NCBI GenBank assembly: GCA_965215715.1
Contig: OZ244129.1
Span: 1,488,001-1,552,000, forward strand
Source of the DNA: HXMU1428-3 sp965215715
GTDB taxonomy: Bacteria; Pseudomonadota; Alphaproteobacteria; Rhizobiales; HXMU1428-3
DNA length: 64,000 nt
Direction of reading: 5' to 3'
Part shown: piece by piece, positions 1-8,663 of the stretch
How the letters are laid out: each line of letters begins with the position of its first letter
Numbering within the stretch: position 1 is the first letter of the stretch
Position numbers and translations under genes: made by a program
Notes under the pieces: model-generated
Seen by the model: the letters and a program-made list of their open reading frames with translations, nothing else
Databases searched by the model: none
What the model was told of the DNA's origin: nothing

Positions 1-332
1 TTTTGACTTTTTATGGATCTGATTTTCTTGCCTGCATCGGTGGTTAAATTTGGGATGTTATTGCCAGAGGCAAAACTTTTTACATAATCCACCCCTTCAC
101 GTTTAAAGATTTGCTGCACGCCGCGAATGGTAAACCCTTCTGAATATAATAGATGGCGAATGCCTTGTAATAATTCGATATCTGAAGGGCGATAATAACG
201 GCGCCCACCTCCACGCTTCATCGGGTTGATTTGCGAAAATTTACTCTCCCAAAAACGCAATACATGTTTGGGAACATCAAGGTCATTGGCAACTTCACTT
301 ATCGTGCGCAGAGCATCAGAAGATTTTTCCAT
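1..332 (-). CDS. MerR-family transcriptional regulator (partial, runs off the left edge)
   Basis: Reading leftwards from an ATG at 332, the frame stays open to the window edge, so the C-terminus is missing. The N-terminus has the MerR winged helix: a TISEVAND helix-turn-helix start, then the VLRFWESKF segment, then RGGGRRYYRPSDIELL. The next part (IRHLLYSEGFTIRGVQQIF) is the end of the DNA-binding domain. A MerR gene directly downstream of ihfA is the usual alphaproteobacterial order, in the same direction as plsX-fabH-ihfA. The inducer is unknown. The family assignment is firm; the role is not. Confidence 0.85.
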   Translation of the reverse strand, partial: MEKSSDALRTISEVANDLDVPKHVLRFWESKFSQINPMKRGGGRRYYRPSDIELLQGIRHLLYSEGFTIRGVQQIFKREGVDYVKSFASGNNIPNLTTDAGKKIRSIKSQ

Positions 333-453
333 TTAATATCATCTCAGGTTTATTATAGGCGCTGTTAGAAAATACAACTTTGTTTAAAGCTTTACGTTTT
401 TATCGTTTATAAAAATAGATTATTGCTATTATGCCTAAAAATGAGAGGCACTT

Positions 454-768
454 TTATTTTTTTCCGTTTGCTTTCATGCTGGCATCAATGCGGTTTTTCA
501 TAATCGCACTGGGGCGAAAGACCAAAACACGGCGCGGTGTAATTGGAACTTCTTCGCCTGTTTTTGGATTTCGGCCAATGCGCTGCTTTTTTTCGCGAAC
601 GCCAAAAGAGCCAAAAGATGAAAGTTTAACTTGTTCACCCGCTTCAAGTGAGGTGCTGATCTCACCTAAAACAAGCTCGACCAAATCGGCCGATTCGTTA
701 CGAGGTAATCCAATTCGCCTTACAACTGCCTCGGCTAAATCGGCTCTCGTTAAAGTTTTACCGCCCAT
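454..768 (-). CDS. ihfA: Integration host factor subunit alpha
   Basis: A 104-residue HU/IHF-family DNA-bending protein. Visible marks are the N-terminal TRADLAEAVVRRIGL helix, the KLSSFGSFGVREK strand, and the beta-arm tip RNPKTGEEVPI whose proline intercalates into DNA. The TLTRADLAEAV start and the position between fabH and merR identify the alpha subunit rather than HU or IHF-beta. IHF bends DNA as an alpha/beta heterodimer in recombination, replication and sigma-54 promoters. The gap of 277 bases to fabH suggests it can have its own promoter. Confidence 0.93.
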   Translation of the reverse strand: MGGKTLTRADLAEAVVRRIGLPRNESADLVELVLGEISTSLEAGEQVKLSSFGSFGVREKKQRIGRNPKTGEEVPITPRRVLVFRPSAIMKNRIDASMKANGKK

Positions 769-1045
769 AGATCCGTCCCTTTTTCAAAACTCCACACAAA
801 GCTTCGTTCTTTGTGTGAAGACATCATTTGTGTGAAGACATCGTCATTTATATTCTGTTTTTTTATAAATGCTAATCTATGAGAGCGGATTTGGTCAATG
901 GCCAAAGGCAATTTTTGTTGTAAATTTGGGCATTTAGCGAGTTTTTTTACTTACATTAGCCTAATTTCTTGGTTTTTTGATTGGTTTAACCAATCAAACC
1001 CGTGATTAACTGAATTGTTCATTATAACAAGTGGTTTAATGAGGC

Positions 1046-2020
1046 TTACCAACGTAATAAGACCGCGCCCCATGTGAAGCCGCCGCCCATGGCTTCAAGC
1101 AGGACCAAATCCCCTTTTTTGATTTTCCCTGTTTCAACGCCATAATTTAAAGCCAAGGGAATGGATGCAGCTGATGTATTGCCGTGGGCTGCAACTGTCA
1201 TAATCACTTTTTCCATCGGCAGGCCAATTTTTTTAGCGGTACCTGCCAAAATGCGTTCATTGGCCTGATGAGGCACAAACCAATCAATGTCATCCACGCT
1301 GTAGTTAGAAGCCTCTAATGTTTCTTCTATAACATCTGAAATGTTGGTCACAGCATGGCGAAATACCTCTCGCCCGTGCATGCGCAAATGGCCTGTGGTC
1401 TGGGTGCTGGAGGGGCCGCCATCAACATAAAGCTTATCGCGATAGCGTCCATCAGAGCGCAAACGTGAGGCCATAATACCAACGTCTGAGCGCTCATCAA
1501 CTTCTTCTGCTTCCAAAATTAGGGCGCCTGCACCATCACCAAACAAAACACAGGTGGTTCTGTCTTCCCAATCCAAGATGCGTGAAAATGTTTCTGAGCC
1601 AACCACAAGCACCCGCTTGGCTTGGCCTGAGCGAATATATTGATCAGCCGTTGTCACGGCAAAGACAAAGCCTGAGCATACGGCTTGCAAATCAAAGGCT
1701 GCCCCTTCAACGATCCCCAATTCAGCTTGAATGGTCACGGCTGTGGCGGGAAAGGTTTGATCTGGGGTGGACGTGGCAAGGATGATCAGGTCAATGTCTG
1801 TTGGGGCAATGCCTGCCCGCTCTATCGCTTGGCGTGCGGCATGCAAAGCAAGGTCAGATGTTTTTTCACCTTTAGCGGCAATGTGGCGTTCTTTAATGCC
1901 TGTGCGTTCCTGGATCCAACTGTCACTGGTGTCGACCAACTTTGCCAAATCTTCATTGGTCATTTTGTTTTCAGGTAGATAACCACCAACGGATTTTATG
2001 ATCGATCGATAACCGGACAA
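1046..2020 (-). CDS. fabH: 3-oxoacyl-ACP synthase III (KAS III)
   Basis: Condenses acetyl-CoA (or another primer) with malonyl-ACP to start fatty acid synthesis. The catalytic triad is visible: Cys115 in LQAVCSGF, His251 in WFVPHQANERI, Asn281 in AAHGNTSAAS, numbered from the start chosen here. The longest frame begins with ATG at 2080, inside plsX, and adds 20 residues that do not look like FabH. A TTG at 2020 lies 4 bases after the plsX stop, has AAGG about 9 bases upstream, and gives 324 residues, the usual family length. I therefore prefer TTG. It is probably translationally coupled to plsX. Confidence 0.94.
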   Translation of the reverse strand: MSGYRSIIKSVGGYLPENKMTNEDLAKLVDTSDSWIQERTGIKERHIAAKGEKTSDLALHAARQAIERAGIAPTDIDLIILATSTPDQTFPATAVTIQAELGIVEGAAFDLQAVCSGFVFAVTTADQYIRSGQAKRVLVVGSETFSRILDWEDRTTCVLFGDGAGALILEAEEVDERSDVGIMASRLRSDGRYRDKLYVDGGPSSTQTTGHLRMHGREVFRHAVTNISDVIEETLEASNYSVDDIDWFVPHQANERILAGTAKKIGLPMEKVIMTVAAHGNTSAASIPLALNYGVETGKIKKGDLVLLEAMGGGFTWGAVLLRW

Positions 2021-2024
2021 TTTA

Positions 2025-3080
2025 TTATACCTTATTATTTGTTTCTTCGTTATTGGATAAAGATTGGTGTAATGTCTCAATATCTTGAGATAAGCGTTCT
2101 AGCAACATATTTGAGGCCATGTCATAGCCAAGATCGATGGCGCTGGCAAAGCCTTTTGCGTCTGTTCCACCATGACTTTTAATAACAAGCCCATTTAAGC
2201 CTAAAAAGACCCCGCCGTTCATGCCACGTGGGTCCATTTTTCTTTTTAAGGCTTGAAACCCCCCTGAGGCAATCAGTGCCCCTATTTTGGTGACCAAGCT
2301 CCTTGTCATTGCGTCTTTAATGTAGGTGCCGATTTGTTTGGCTGTGCCTTCAGCTGTTTTTAACGCAATATTGCCTGAAAAGCCTTCGGTTACAATTACA
2401 TCAACCAGGCCTTGGCCCAAATCATCACCTTCTACAAACCCGTGATATTCAAAGGGAAGGTCAATCTCTCTTAACATGGCTGCGGCGCTTTTAATTTCAT
2501 CAAGCCCCTTAATCTCTTCCACTCCCACATTAAGCAAGCCAATACGTGGGCGCTCTTTTGAAAACAAGGCGCGCGCCATGGCAGATCCCATTAAGGCATA
2601 ATCGACCAGTTGAGAGGCATTGGCTCCTACATTGGCGCCTACATCAAGCACGATGCTGTCGCGGCGCACAGTGGGCCATAGAGCGGCAATGGCAGGCCGG
2701 TCAACATCTGCAATGGTGCGCAAACATAATTTTGCCATGGCCATTAAGGCCCCTGTGTTGCCCGCAGAAATGCAAACATCCGCCTTGCCTTGTTTGATGG
2801 CGTCAATTGCCATCCACATGCTGGAATTGCGCCGCCCACGGCGCAAAGCTTGACTTGGCTTTTCGCCCATCTCAACCGATATGTCTGTGTGGATGATTTG
2901 AGATTTTTTTGTCAATTCGGGATATTGCTTTAATTCAGGATAAAGCTTTGCCTCATCTCCAAACAGCAAAAATTCTGATCCAGGGTGACGCGTGAGTGAA
3001 CGGTTGGCACCGCCTATCACCATAGCGGGGCCAGAATCGCCCCCCATAGCGTCCAATGATATCCGAACTGGCCCACTCAT
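2025..3080 (-). CDS. plsX: Phosphate acyltransferase PlsX
   Basis: Makes acyl-phosphate from acyl-ACP for the PlsY step of phospholipid synthesis; a peripheral membrane enzyme. The 351-residue protein shows the family hallmarks: SLDAMGGDSGP at the N-terminus, the SAGNTGALMA segment near residue 105, LDVGANVGA near 148, and VVTEGFSGNIALKT near 232. It lies directly upstream of fabH, the classical plsX-fabH pair. The upstream DUF177 gene is 537 bases away, so plsX probably has its own promoter in that gap. Confidence 0.95.
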   Translation of the reverse strand: MSGPVRISLDAMGGDSGPAMVIGGANRSLTRHPGSEFLLFGDEAKLYPELKQYPELTKKSQIIHTDISVEMGEKPSQALRRGRRNSSMWMAIDAIKQGKADVCISAGNTGALMAMAKLCLRTIADVDRPAIAALWPTVRRDSIVLDVGANVGANASQLVDYALMGSAMARALFSKERPRIGLLNVGVEEIKGLDEIKSAAAMLREIDLPFEYHGFVEGDDLGQGLVDVIVTEGFSGNIALKTAEGTAKQIGTYIKDAMTRSLVTKIGALIASGGFQALKRKMDPRGMNGGVFLGLNGLVIKSHGGTDAKGFASAIDLGYDMASNMLLERLSQDIETLHQSLSNNEETNNKV

Positions 3081-3617
3081 ATTTTAAACTTTCCCTAGTG
3101 GCCTTATGGTATAAGACCTCAATCCCGACGAGAAAACATAAAGATTATAGGAAAAGAGACAAGCCCCATTTAAAGGTTTTAGAAAAAATATTTCCTGTCC
3201 TTATATTTTTGGTCAAATTAGACTAATTTTTTAAACTTCAAAAAAAACTTTAATCATTTGATTTTTAATGATAAATTTAAGCATATCGCACTTGATCCAG
3301 AAACTTATTGATTTAAGCTTTCATTAGCTCAGTCTTTGTTGCTGTTGCCACGCTTTGTACATTAGAGCCTTCTTCTTTTTGATGAATTCACGGGAATGCT
3401 CTCAGGTCTTTGCTTAAGCGTTCTTTTTTCCTAAAATCGGTCCCCACTTTAAGGCGGAACGCTCTAGATGTAGCTTCTTTTACTGAGGATGCCACCATTT
3501 GTGATTGATGACGTTTCACCTAATGAGAGTGCTGTAAGAGCTTGAGACGCTCAAAATTGCGCAAGAAAAGCAGAAAGTGATTTGTTTTGGAGGGCGCTTT
3601 GGGCTTTGACTGTTACG
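3081..3617. other. Intergenic gap upstream of plsX
   Basis: No convincing gene on either strand. In many bacteria rpmF (ribosomal protein L32) sits between the DUF177 gene and plsX; no L32 reading frame is visible here. The gap is AT-rich near plsX and holds one copy of a dispersed palindrome, annotated separately. The plsX promoter should lie near 3090-3250, but I could not pick a clear -35/-10 pair. Confidence 0.6.
3417..3463. repeat. Dispersed intergenic palindrome, copy 1
   Basis: An imperfect hairpin: AGCGTTC at 3417-3423 is the inverse of GAACGCT at 3457-3463, and the centre contains CCTAAAATCGGTCCCCACTT. The same layout occurs at about 23452-23498, 29395-29419 and 63042-63090, always between genes. 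It resembles the short palindromic elements scattered in Rhizobiales genomes whose core reads roughly AAAACCGG, two bases, TCCACTTTT. Function unknown. Confidence 0.65.
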
Positions 3618-4154
3618 CTACGTTTTTAAGTTTTTTAAAACATCAAATGGGGAGGGTTCGCGATCCGCCTCATGGGTATCGCCCTGCCATTCCAAAACTT
3701 CTCCATCAGCTCTTGGAAATAGCTCCAGGCTTATAACAAACTGCTCGTAGATTAATTGCCCAACATCTAAGGTTTCATTTTCATAAAATTCTATGATTTC
3801 ATCGGCATATTCAAGATCCAATTCAGGAGATTTTACCGGATCATTTTGACTTGATGGCCAAAACTGGCTTGAGAAATCTTCGTTAAGAGCAATGGGCAAG
3901 GGCTTTAAGCTAACGGCACTCGATTGCTGAAAATTGGCTGTTATTTTTCCCTGGAATTTATAGCGATTTTTAACCAAAGGGGCAATTTCAACCTGGCATT
4001 CAAAGCTGTTCAAATCCTTAATCTCAAGGCTCTGTTCTAACTCTTCCAGCTGTTGTGGATCTAAGGTAATTTTTGTCTTTAGCCCCTTCTCTCCAATTTG
4101 ATGTGTTGCAACTTGCCATTCTATTGGACCACTTATTTGCGTTTGTTCTGACAT
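3618..4154 (-). CDS. DUF177 (YceD-like) protein
   Basis: A 178-residue acidic cytosolic protein. The conserved core is LECQV-like (NSFECQVEIAPLVKNRYKF), followed by the acidic segment LDLEYADEIIEFYENETLDVGQLIYEQFVISLELFP typical of DUF177. Relatives are linked with 23S rRNA or ribosome assembly and usually sit next to rpmF and plsX. In alphaproteobacteria the gene lies between the bc1 chaperone and plsX, as here. The exact molecular role is not settled. Confidence 0.85.
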   Translation of the reverse strand: MSEQTQISGPIEWQVATHQIGEKGLKTKITLDPQQLEELEQSLEIKDLNSFECQVEIAPLVKNRYKFQGKITANFQQSSAVSLKPLPIALNEDFSSQFWPSSQNDPVKSPELDLEYADEIIEFYENETLDVGQLIYEQFVISLELFPRADGEVLEWQGDTHEADREPSPFDVLKNLKT

Positions 4155-4188
4155 TTCTATCTCTTTAAAAATTTACATTGAAGGTGGT

Positions 4189-4734
4189 TTATGCACTTTC
4201 CATATCAGGTGAAATAAAAGCAAAATTGGCGGTTTCAATTTCTGAGACGGGCAGAAGATTTAAATGATTGTAGGCTGCTAACATGTAAATTGATAGCTTG
4301 GGAGCGTGGTTATTGACATCAGACTGATCAGCATAAACAAACTTGTTAACCGCGTGCATCAATAGTTCTACATTATTGGCCCGAATACCCGTTTTATAAG
4401 CTTCAGTCCGTTCATAAAAGCCAGCAATAAGTTTTTTAACATTTTTGGGGATTGATAAATCTTGAAATCCGCTGTCACGGTAAGCGCGCTCTATTTCTTT
4501 GACCAATATTTCAGTTATTTGCTGGCTGAGATCACGGCAATCTTCCTCACGGCGCAGCCGTTCTAGCAACAAATACACATGTATACATAATAATTCATAG
4601 CGCCCCGTCATCGAATCTGGCACCTGATAATCTTGGAAAAACAAAGGATGGCGGGCATGATTTGCAGTAAGCCAATAAATGTTTTCAGCTCTTTGCCTTT
4701 TCTCTGCCCGATTTTTAAGCCATTTGAACAACAT
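4189..4734 (-). CDS. Ubiquinol-cytochrome c chaperone (CBP3/UQCC1 family)
   Basis: A 181-residue protein with the CBP3-type core: FQDYQVPDSMTGRYELLCIHVYLLLERLR, followed by a helical region ending in the AGFYERTEAYKTGI segment. In mitochondria the family escorts newly made cytochrome b into the bc1 complex; the bacterial homologue presumably does the same at the inner membrane. It lies 34 bases upstream of DUF177 in the same direction and is divergent from bamE, the standard alphaproteobacterial arrangement. Confidence 0.88.
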   Translation of the reverse strand: MLFKWLKNRAEKRQRAENIYWLTANHARHPLFFQDYQVPDSMTGRYELLCIHVYLLLERLRREEDCRDLSQQITEILVKEIERAYRDSGFQDLSIPKNVKKLIAGFYERTEAYKTGIRANNVELLMHAVNKFVYADQSDVNNHAPKLSIYMLAAYNHLNLLPVSEIETANFAFISPDMESA

Positions 4735-4909
4735 ATCTTTTTTTAGACGTTTTGCCGCAATTTGATTGGGAAACTTTTATTAACCCTCTTTTTACGGCAT
4801 GTTTGGGATGTTTTGTTGAACTTGCTAGCTTGCATTTGCGGCGAACTCAAGGTAACTGCTACAATCTGATATTTAAATTTTAATTCGTGCAATGGTATTT
4901 TAAATTTTG

Positions 4910-5443
4910 ATGAAGAAATCAACATCTAGCTTTACTGCCTTTGGATCTTTTTGGGCAAATTGTTTTCAAAGAGCTTCTTTTCTGCCAAAGCTAAATTTTC
5001 GCCCTGCTTTTGGCGTTTTGCTTTTGGTGTTAAGCCTTGGTGGGTTATCAGCTTGTTCTTCACAAATTACCCAGCACGGGCACCTGCTAACTGACGCTGA
5101 TTTAGCCCAAGTGCAAACTGGCATGTCCAAACAACAAGTGAAGTTTTTGCTTGGCACGCCTGATACCACCGCCACATACACTGGGGATGTGTTCTACTAT
5201 ATTTCTTCAAAAATGCAAACCACTGCCTTTTTATCTCCCAAAGAGGTCGACCGACGCGTTGTCGCGGTATATTTTGCGCCGCAAGTTGACACCGTCTCTC
5301 GGGTGGCTCATTACGGGCTAAAAGATGGCAAAGTGTTTGATTTTATTTCACGTGAAACGCCTTCTCACGGACAGGAAGCTTCCTTGCTTAATCAGCTTTT
5401 CCGGGGGCTCGGTGCCAAAACCAATATCTTTGGTAGCGAATAG
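4910..5443 (+). CDS. bamE: Outer membrane assembly lipoprotein BamE (SmpA/OmlA family)
   Basis: A small lipoprotein of the BAM complex that folds outer membrane beta-barrels. The lipobox is LSAC, with the acylated cysteine near residue 49. The BamE fold follows: GHLLTDADLAQVQTGMSKQQVKFLLGTP, then DVFYYIS and RVVAVYFAP. I use ATG 4910 rather than the TTG immediately before it. The region before the hydrophobic signal core is long, about 33 residues, so the true start may lie further in. It is divergent from the bc1 chaperone. Confidence 0.88.
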   Translation: MKKSTSSFTAFGSFWANCFQRASFLPKLNFRPAFGVLLLVLSLGGLSACSSQITQHGHLLTDADLAQVQTGMSKQQVKFLLGTPDTTATYTGDVFYYISSKMQTTAFLSPKEVDRRVVAVYFAPQVDTVSRVAHYGLKDGKVFDFISRETPSHGQEASLLNQLFRGLGAKTNIFGSE

Positions 5444-5579
5444 TTAAGCTGCTTATGTAGCATGCTTTTATCCGTACAACGGGAAATAGTGCATTGGAGT
5501 GGTTGGGCAAGCGTGCTTTGCAGATCTTGTATTAATAAAATTCGATCCTAAACGTGCAAAAGCTTTTGTCCGCTAACTT

Positions 5580-6935
5580 TTAAGCTTTAACCTGCCAACT
5601 TGTCCCTTCTGGGCCGTCCTTTAAAATGATGCCTTGTTCTAGAAGTTCATCGCGAATGCGGTCTGCTTCGGCCCAATCTTTATCGGCTCTGGCTTGCAAG
5701 CGCGCTTCAATGGCAGCTTCAATGGCAGCTTCTTCCAATTGGGGTTGGTCTTGGGTCTGGCCTTGCCACTCGCTAAGAGACTCTTTGAGCAAGCCCATTA
5801 GTCCAGCAGAGACTTTTAGGGCTTCTGGCTGGTCCTTTAATTGGTGCAATTGGGCAATTGCTTTGGGCGTATTTAAATCATCACATAAAGCCCCTAACAC
5901 GCCTTCGTTGATAGTCATTGCCTGTTTATCTCCTTCTATCTCACCGACAATGTTGTACCAGGTGGTCAGGTTCTTTTGCGCTTCTGTTAAGGTTTTAACA
6001 GTCCAATTGATAGGCTGGCGATAATGGGTCATGAGCATAGCCAGGCGGGCCACTTGGCCGGGCCAATCTTTGAGCACTTCATTGATGGTGATAAAATTGC
6101 CCACGCTTTTGGACATGGTTTCCCCTTCAACTTGCAAGAAGCCATTGTGCATCCAGTAATTTGCCATTTTGTCTGTGTCATGGGCACAGCAACTTTGGGC
6201 TATTTCATTTTCATGGTGAGGGAACACCAAATCAACGCCGCCGCCATGAATGTCAAATGTTTCGCCAAGATGAGTTTTGGCCATGGCTGAACATTCAATG
6301 TGCCAACCAGGGCGCCCTCTTTCTCCAGCCTCACTCCATGGTGATGGCCAGCCCGGCTCATCATCTGAGGACGGTTTCCAAAGGACAAAATCCATTGGGT
6401 CTTTCTTATAAGGGGCCACTTCGACCCGAGCGCCGGCTTGCATTTCATCCACTGAGCGATTGGACAATTTGCCATACCGGGCCATGGCGGGCACGTGAAA
6501 TAATACATGACCTTCAGCTGCGTAAGCAAAGTCCTTTTCAATCAACAAACTGATCAGGTCTTGCATTTGTCCAATATGCTCTGTTGCCCGAGGCTGCACA
6601 TTGGGGGCTAAGCAATGAAGCGCGGTGATGTCTTTTTGGAACTGGGCATTGGTGCGCTCTGTCAGTTCTCTGATTTCAACCCCTTCTTTGGCTGCTCTGG
6701 CATTGATCTTATCATCCACATCGGTGATGTTGCGCGCATAGGTGACATATTCGGCCCCATAAACATGCCTTAACAAGCGATAAAGGGTATCAAATACAAT
6801 GACAGGCCGCGCATTCCCAATATGGGCATAATCATAAACTGTTGGTCCACACACATACATACGGACATTCTTTTCTTGTATCGGTTTAAACAGCTCTTTC
6901 TGCTTGTTCAGAGTGTTATAAAGCGTGATATCCAC
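5580..6935 (-). CDS. cysS: Cysteinyl-tRNA synthetase
   Basis: Class I aminoacyl-tRNA synthetase. The ATP signature HIGN (residues 38-41) and the MSKS motif in GETMSKSVGN are intact. The zinc ligands are present: Cys29 in YVCGPTVYDY, the Cys in WHIECSAMA, and the His/Glu pair in PHHENEIA. The longest frame starts at a GTG at 6956 without a Shine-Dalgarno. A GTG at 6935 with AAAGGA upstream starts directly at DITLYNTL, where the family begins, so I prefer 6935 (451 residues). The C-terminal tRNA-binding region is complete. Confidence 0.94.
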   Translation of the reverse strand: MDITLYNTLNKQKELFKPIQEKNVRMYVCGPTVYDYAHIGNARPVIVFDTLYRLLRHVYGAEYVTYARNITDVDDKINARAAKEGVEIRELTERTNAQFQKDITALHCLAPNVQPRATEHIGQMQDLISLLIEKDFAYAAEGHVLFHVPAMARYGKLSNRSVDEMQAGARVEVAPYKKDPMDFVLWKPSSDDEPGWPSPWSEAGERGRPGWHIECSAMAKTHLGETFDIHGGGVDLVFPHHENEIAQSCCAHDTDKMANYWMHNGFLQVEGETMSKSVGNFITINEVLKDWPGQVARLAMLMTHYRQPINWTVKTLTEAQKNLTTWYNIVGEIEGDKQAMTINEGVLGALCDDLNTPKAIAQLHQLKDQPEALKVSAGLMGLLKESLSEWQGQTQDQPQLEEAAIEAAIEARLQARADKDWAEADRIRDELLEQGIILKDGPEGTSWQVKA

Positions 6936-6997
6936 TTTTTTTGATCCTTTTGTCACTATGTGTGTTTTTGTAATTATTTGTGCTTTGAAACAATCTT

Positions 6998-7570
6998 TTA
7001 AAGTCTTTTTAAGGCGCGGCGCAACATTTCTTGGGCTTCATGCACGCGCTCAAAGCTATTTGTTGCGCGCCCTACAATTAAGGCCCCTTGCAAGGTAGAG
7101 AGCACCCAACCGGCCAAATAATCAGCTCTTTGATCATCGGCTATCATTTTGTTGTCTTGGCCCATTTCTATCACATGGCGGATCCAGACTTGATGATCAT
7201 AGAAAAACTCATCAACTTCGGCTTGCGCCTTTTTGGGTAAAACTGGATATTCTCCTGCAAGCGCACCGCATAAACATATGCGTTCAGGATCTGATTCAAA
7301 ACTCAAGTAAATGGCAAAATAATCATCCAGCAACCCCCAAGCATCGCTTTTACGCTGCGCCATAGATGAATCCATGATCTCTTTCAACTTGATGCGATAG
7401 CGCTTGACGACAGCTGCTGCCAAATCGCCTTTTGAGGGAAAGTAATAGTGAATGCTGGCCTTGCGAATGCCGACTTGATTGGAGATGTCTTGATAACTAA
7501 TTGCACTATAGCCTTGCGACTGGATGAGCCGTTCTGCGCTATCTAAAATTTGATCTTGTGTATCGGGCAT
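6998..7570 (-). CDS. TetR/AcrR-family repressor
   Basis: A 190-residue regulator with the TetR helix-turn-helix at residues 5-50 (ILDSAERLIQSQGYSAISYQ, then ISNQVGIRKASIHYYFPSKGDL). The C-terminal ligand domain is of the TetR_C type (WVLSTLQGALIVGRAT). It lies 114 bases downstream of the cupin gene on the same strand, so it may regulate that gene and itself. The ligand cannot be predicted. Confidence 0.88.
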   Translation of the reverse strand: MPDTQDQILDSAERLIQSQGYSAISYQDISNQVGIRKASIHYYFPSKGDLAAAVVKRYRIKLKEIMDSSMAQRKSDAWGLLDDYFAIYLSFESDPERICLCGALAGEYPVLPKKAQAEVDEFFYDHQVWIRHVIEMGQDNKMIADDQRADYLAGWVLSTLQGALIVGRATNSFERVHEAQEMLRRALKRL

Positions 7571-7684
7571 ATCTTTTAAAACCTAGAACGCAAAGCGTCC
7601 TCAACAAAACTCTCTTATGCCATGAAAGGCTTTAAAAAGTCACAACTAAAATTAAGTGGTTTTGTCAAGATACCAGGTCCATTT

Positions 7685-8383
7685 TTATGAAGGGGCGTTA
7701 ATCCCGCGTTTGATCCAATAAACCACAGGTTCATCAGCTTGAAAGCTTGCTGTTGCCTGATACGGATAGCGCACCCAACTGAATGTTGGGTAGCTTTCTT
7801 GTCCATCTCTTAAACGGCCAGATAAGATGAGAACTTCTGCCCCCTGTTCAAAGGTTTCTGGCTCAATGGAACAGTCGCTATCACGTTTCTCTAGCGCCAC
7901 CTCTTCATACCATTGACTGGCTTTAAATAAAGGTTTGCGCAACACTCCACTCTTGCCCGGCACAATTTCCCATTCCAAATCATCGGCTTTGATTTGTATG
8001 TCAGGTTCCCCTTCATCCCTCATCTGACATAATTTTACAAAAATCTCACAGCCCTCTTTGCTAAATGGGGTATGGCTGGAGCCTGGTGGGTTTCTCACAT
8101 AAGACAGGGGACCATAATGCCCGGTTTCATCAGAAAACACCCCATTGAGCACCAAAAACTCTTCACCGCCATTATGGGTGTGGGGTGAAAAAGCCTTGCC
8201 AGCTAAAAATCGCACCACCGTGGTGGCCCTGGCCACTTCCTTACCGATGCGGTCAAGCATTTTGCGCTCAACGCCGGGCATTGGAGAGGGCTGCCATTTA
8301 ACTTGATCTAAATTCACAACGACTTTTTGGGAAAAATCATCGTTTATGTGCTCTGGAATTGATGTCATCTTGGTTCGTACCAT
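7685..8383 (-). CDS. ChrR-like cupin protein without an anti-sigma domain
   Basis: A 232-residue protein with two cupin halves. The first carries the metal motif SPHTHNGGEEFLVLNGVFSDE followed by YVRNPPGSSHTPFSKEGC, as in the C-terminal cupin of the anti-sigma factor ChrR. The N-terminal zinc-binding anti-sigma domain of ChrR is absent and no ECF sigma gene is adjacent, so this is a free-standing cupin and not a ChrR. The second half lacks the histidines. An internal ATG at 8368 is an alternative start; neither ATG has a good Shine-Dalgarno. The neighbouring TetR gene suggests inducible expression. Confidence 0.75.
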   Translation of the reverse strand: MVRTKMTSIPEHINDDFSQKVVVNLDQVKWQPSPMPGVERKMLDRIGKEVARATTVVRFLAGKAFSPHTHNGGEEFLVLNGVFSDETGHYGPLSYVRNPPGSSHTPFSKEGCEIFVKLCQMRDEGEPDIQIKADDLEWEIVPGKSGVLRKPLFKASQWYEEVALEKRDSDCSIEPETFEQGAEVLILSGRLRDGQESYPTFSWVRYPYQATASFQADEPVVYWIKRGINAPS

Positions 8384-8393
8384 TTTTTGTACG
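8376..8393. promoter_or_regulatory. Inverted repeat over the cupin start codon; possible TetR operator
   Basis: CGTAC at 8376-8380 and GTACG at 8389-8393 form a perfect 5-base inverted repeat with an 8-base centre that includes the cupin ATG. The size and position would suit the TetR-family regulator encoded just downstream. It could equally act in the mRNA by hiding the start codon, or be chance. Confidence 0.3.
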
Positions 8394-8663
8394 TTTCGTT
8401 CGCAATTGTGAGTATTTTTTATTCTTTTTTAGAAATGAGGGCAAATCATGTAAAATAAAGGCTAAATCAGGGTTATTTAGCATAATTTAGGCCCCTATTA
8501 AGTTTTTCTGCTTACCGTTTTTATCACAATTAAAGGGGGGTTTGATCTTAATTGGTCCTCATTTAAACTGTAAAATCGGTTTGCACTTTAGCATCTTTTG
8601 CCCCTGTTCAGCCACAAATTTTAATCTCGGCTGGTGGTTGTGAAATGAGTTAAAGTTAGGCCG

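Noticed and set aside
5626..6553. Open frames on the plus strand over cysS
   Set aside because: They run antisense to a well-supported cysteinyl-tRNA synthetase gene, have no ribosome binding site and no recognisable protein features.
7685..8383. Anti-sigma factor ChrR
   Set aside because: Only the cupin part is present; the zinc anti-sigma domain and a partner sigma gene are absent.
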